DNA from: Mucilaginibacter phenanthrenivorans
GTDB taxonomy: Bacteria; Bacteroidota; Bacteroidia; Sphingobacteriales; Sphingobacteriaceae
Direction: 5' to 3'
DNA: 64,000 nucleotides
Assembly: GCF_024721155.1 (NCBI RefSeq)
Contig: NZ_JAHVAP010000008.1
Location: forward strand, 372,001-436,000
The notes beneath the pieces are model-generated. The model made no database searches, was not told the origin of the DNA, and was given only the letters and a program-made list of their open reading frames with translations. Positions 63,026-64,000 of this stretch are shown one piece after another. Each line of letters starts with the position of its first letter. Position 1 is the first letter of the stretch. Both the position numbers and the translations under genes were made by a program.

Positions 63026-64000
63026 GGGTAGTACTGATTAAGCTAGCGTAATATATTGCAGAACTTTCTGCCAGTTGCCTGCCGGTAAATTGGTCTTCCA
63101 CAGTTTTCCTGGCGTTAACGCCCATAGCCATCCTTAACCCAGGATCCTTAATAAGTTGCTCTATGCGTTCCGCCAGGCTTTCGGGGTTCCCGTTTTCGGC
63201 AAAAAGACCATTGGCACCGTGGCGGATAATCTGGGAAACACCGCCAACATCGCAGCCGACGACCGGTTTGCCATAACTCATCGCTTCGATGAAGATCAGC
63301 CCGAATGATTCATACCTGGAAGGTGCGACGAAAATATCGCATTCACCATAGGCTTTTTTCAGCGCGTCCTGTGAAGTTTTTCCCATGAAAGTTACTTTTT
63401 GGGACGTTTCTGCATTGTTTTTTGCCAAAAACTGTTTTTCGTATGCTTTCCCCGGGTCGTTACCTATTATTTCAAAATGGACACCGGTGTTTTGTTTCAG
63501 GATCACCGGAATTGCATCCAATAGCACGTCGATCCCTTTGCGGAATTCAAGCCGTCCGACGAAAAGAACCTTTACCGGACGGTGTTCACTGGTGCCGGTG
63601 CATGGCAACGGGGGTACCCGGATACCGTGGGGAATAATGGTAAAGGCTGCGCTGTCAATACCATAAAGGGCCTGCAGTTCCTGCGCGTGGCTATGTGCAT
63701 GGGTAAGGAGAAACTGGCTTTTTTTAAGCATTTGAATTTCCATCCGGCCAATTAATTGCAGTAGCCTCGAACGGAAGGGATAATAGTCATTCATGATCTG
63801 CGAGAATGTCGTGCTTACCCTTACTGCAACAGGCACAGGGCGGTTTTTTTTCAGGAAAAAATAACAAAGCGAAAAATAACTTGAAGTTTCCACAACCTGG
63901 ATCCCGTATTTCAAAATGCTGTTTTTCAAAATTTCCCCCGTTCTGATCATACATTTTATTTTCAAGGCAAAATCCCTCGCAGCCCAGTTTTTGCCCAGGA
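63018..64000 (-). CDS. Glycosyltransferase family 4, 5' end beyond the window
   Basis: The frame is open to the right edge of the window (GKNWAARDFALKIKCMIRTG), so the N-terminal domain is partly missing here. The visible part has HSHAQELQALYGIDSAAFTIIPHGI, VKVLFVGRLEFRKGIDVLLDAI and APSRYESFGLIFIEAMSYGKPVVGCDVGG with the full EX7E motif. It is a GT4 transferase that continues the same operon. Confidence 0.9.
   Translation of the reverse strand, partial: LGKNWAARDFALKIKCMIRTGEILKNSILKYGIQVVETSSYFSLCYFFLKKNRPVPVAVRVSTTFSQIMNDYYPFRSRLLQLIGRMEIQMLKKSQFLLTHAHSHAQELQALYGIDSAAFTIIPHGIRVPPLPCTGTSEHRPVKVLFVGRLEFRKGIDVLLDAIPVILKQNTGVHFEIIGNDPGKAYEKQFLAKNNAETSQKVTFMGKTSQDALKKAYGECDIFVAPSRYESFGLIFIEAMSYGKPVVGCDVGGVSQIIRHGANGLFAENGNPESLAERIEQLIKDPGLRMAMGVNARKTVEDQFTGRQLAESSAIYYASLISTTRD

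Noticed and set aside
1..64000. tRNA, rRNA, CRISPR arrays and riboswitches
   Set aside because: None was recognised by reading; no regularly spaced repeats, no tRNA-like cloverleaf with TTCGA arm, and no known riboswitch core upstream of the glycerol or uptake genes.

Overview
The window looks like chromosomal DNA of a Bacteroidota member, most likely the Sphingobacteriaceae (Mucilaginibacter/Pedobacter-like). The basis is SusC/SusD outer-membrane proteins with an STN domain, a FecR/ECF-sigma pair, Bacteroidetes-type -33/-7 promoters (TTG...TAnnTTTG), DUF4959/DUF4998/DUF5000-type surface lipoproteins, CTnDOT-like mobABC genes and an exosortase-type polysaccharide cluster. The species is an inference. 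No tRNA, rRNA or CRISPR was seen. Region 1 (0-3.1 kb): the 3' part of a TPR sensor histidine kinase and a DUF1015 protein. Region 2 (3.2-8.4 kb): a glycerol regulon, with a DeoR/GlpR-type repressor divergent from glpD-glpK-glpF. The glpD promoter carries repeated ATTTCGTTTTGT motifs inside its -33/-7 spacer. Region 3 (8.5-19.5 kb): a SusC/SusD uptake locus with two surface lipoproteins, facing a sigma/FecR pair. It has no glycoside hydrolase and ends in a clear terminator, followed by a decayed IS1-like element. Region 4 (20.8-34.3 kb): a complete Wzx/Wzy-type exopolysaccharide operon on the minus strand, running Wza-like exporter, Wzz-like protein, flippase, two acyltransferases, epimerase, GT2, Wzy, two GT4 and the initiating glycosyl-phosphotransferase. 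Region 5 (34.7-44.9 kb): a plasticity zone. It holds a stranded mobABC conjugation module preceded by a three-hairpin oriT candidate, two overlapping paralogous transposases that join an IstA-like N-terminus to an IS630-type DDE domain, a methyltransferase gene that has lost its SAM motif, a small membrane protein and a frameshifted SnoaL-like gene. Region 6 (44.9-64 kb): a second polysaccharide cluster, nearly all on the minus strand and with tightly overlapping genes. It contains about nine glycosyltransferases, FkbM and other methyltransferases, an acyltransferase-3, a Wzy-like protein, a WcaF-type acetyltransferase and an exosortase domain joined in frame to a GT2 domain. The GT2-exosortase gene is interrupted by a perfect 71-bp tandem duplication covering the catalytic cysteine. 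Losing one unit would restore a 469-residue protein, so it is either a fresh mutation or an ON/OFF switch. Functionally the window joins glycerol use, a sigma-regulated glycan uptake system and two surface polysaccharide factories separated by mobile DNA. The best candidates for something undescribed are the duplicated GT2-exosortase gene and the twin chimeric transposases. Many genes here appear to start with TTG.
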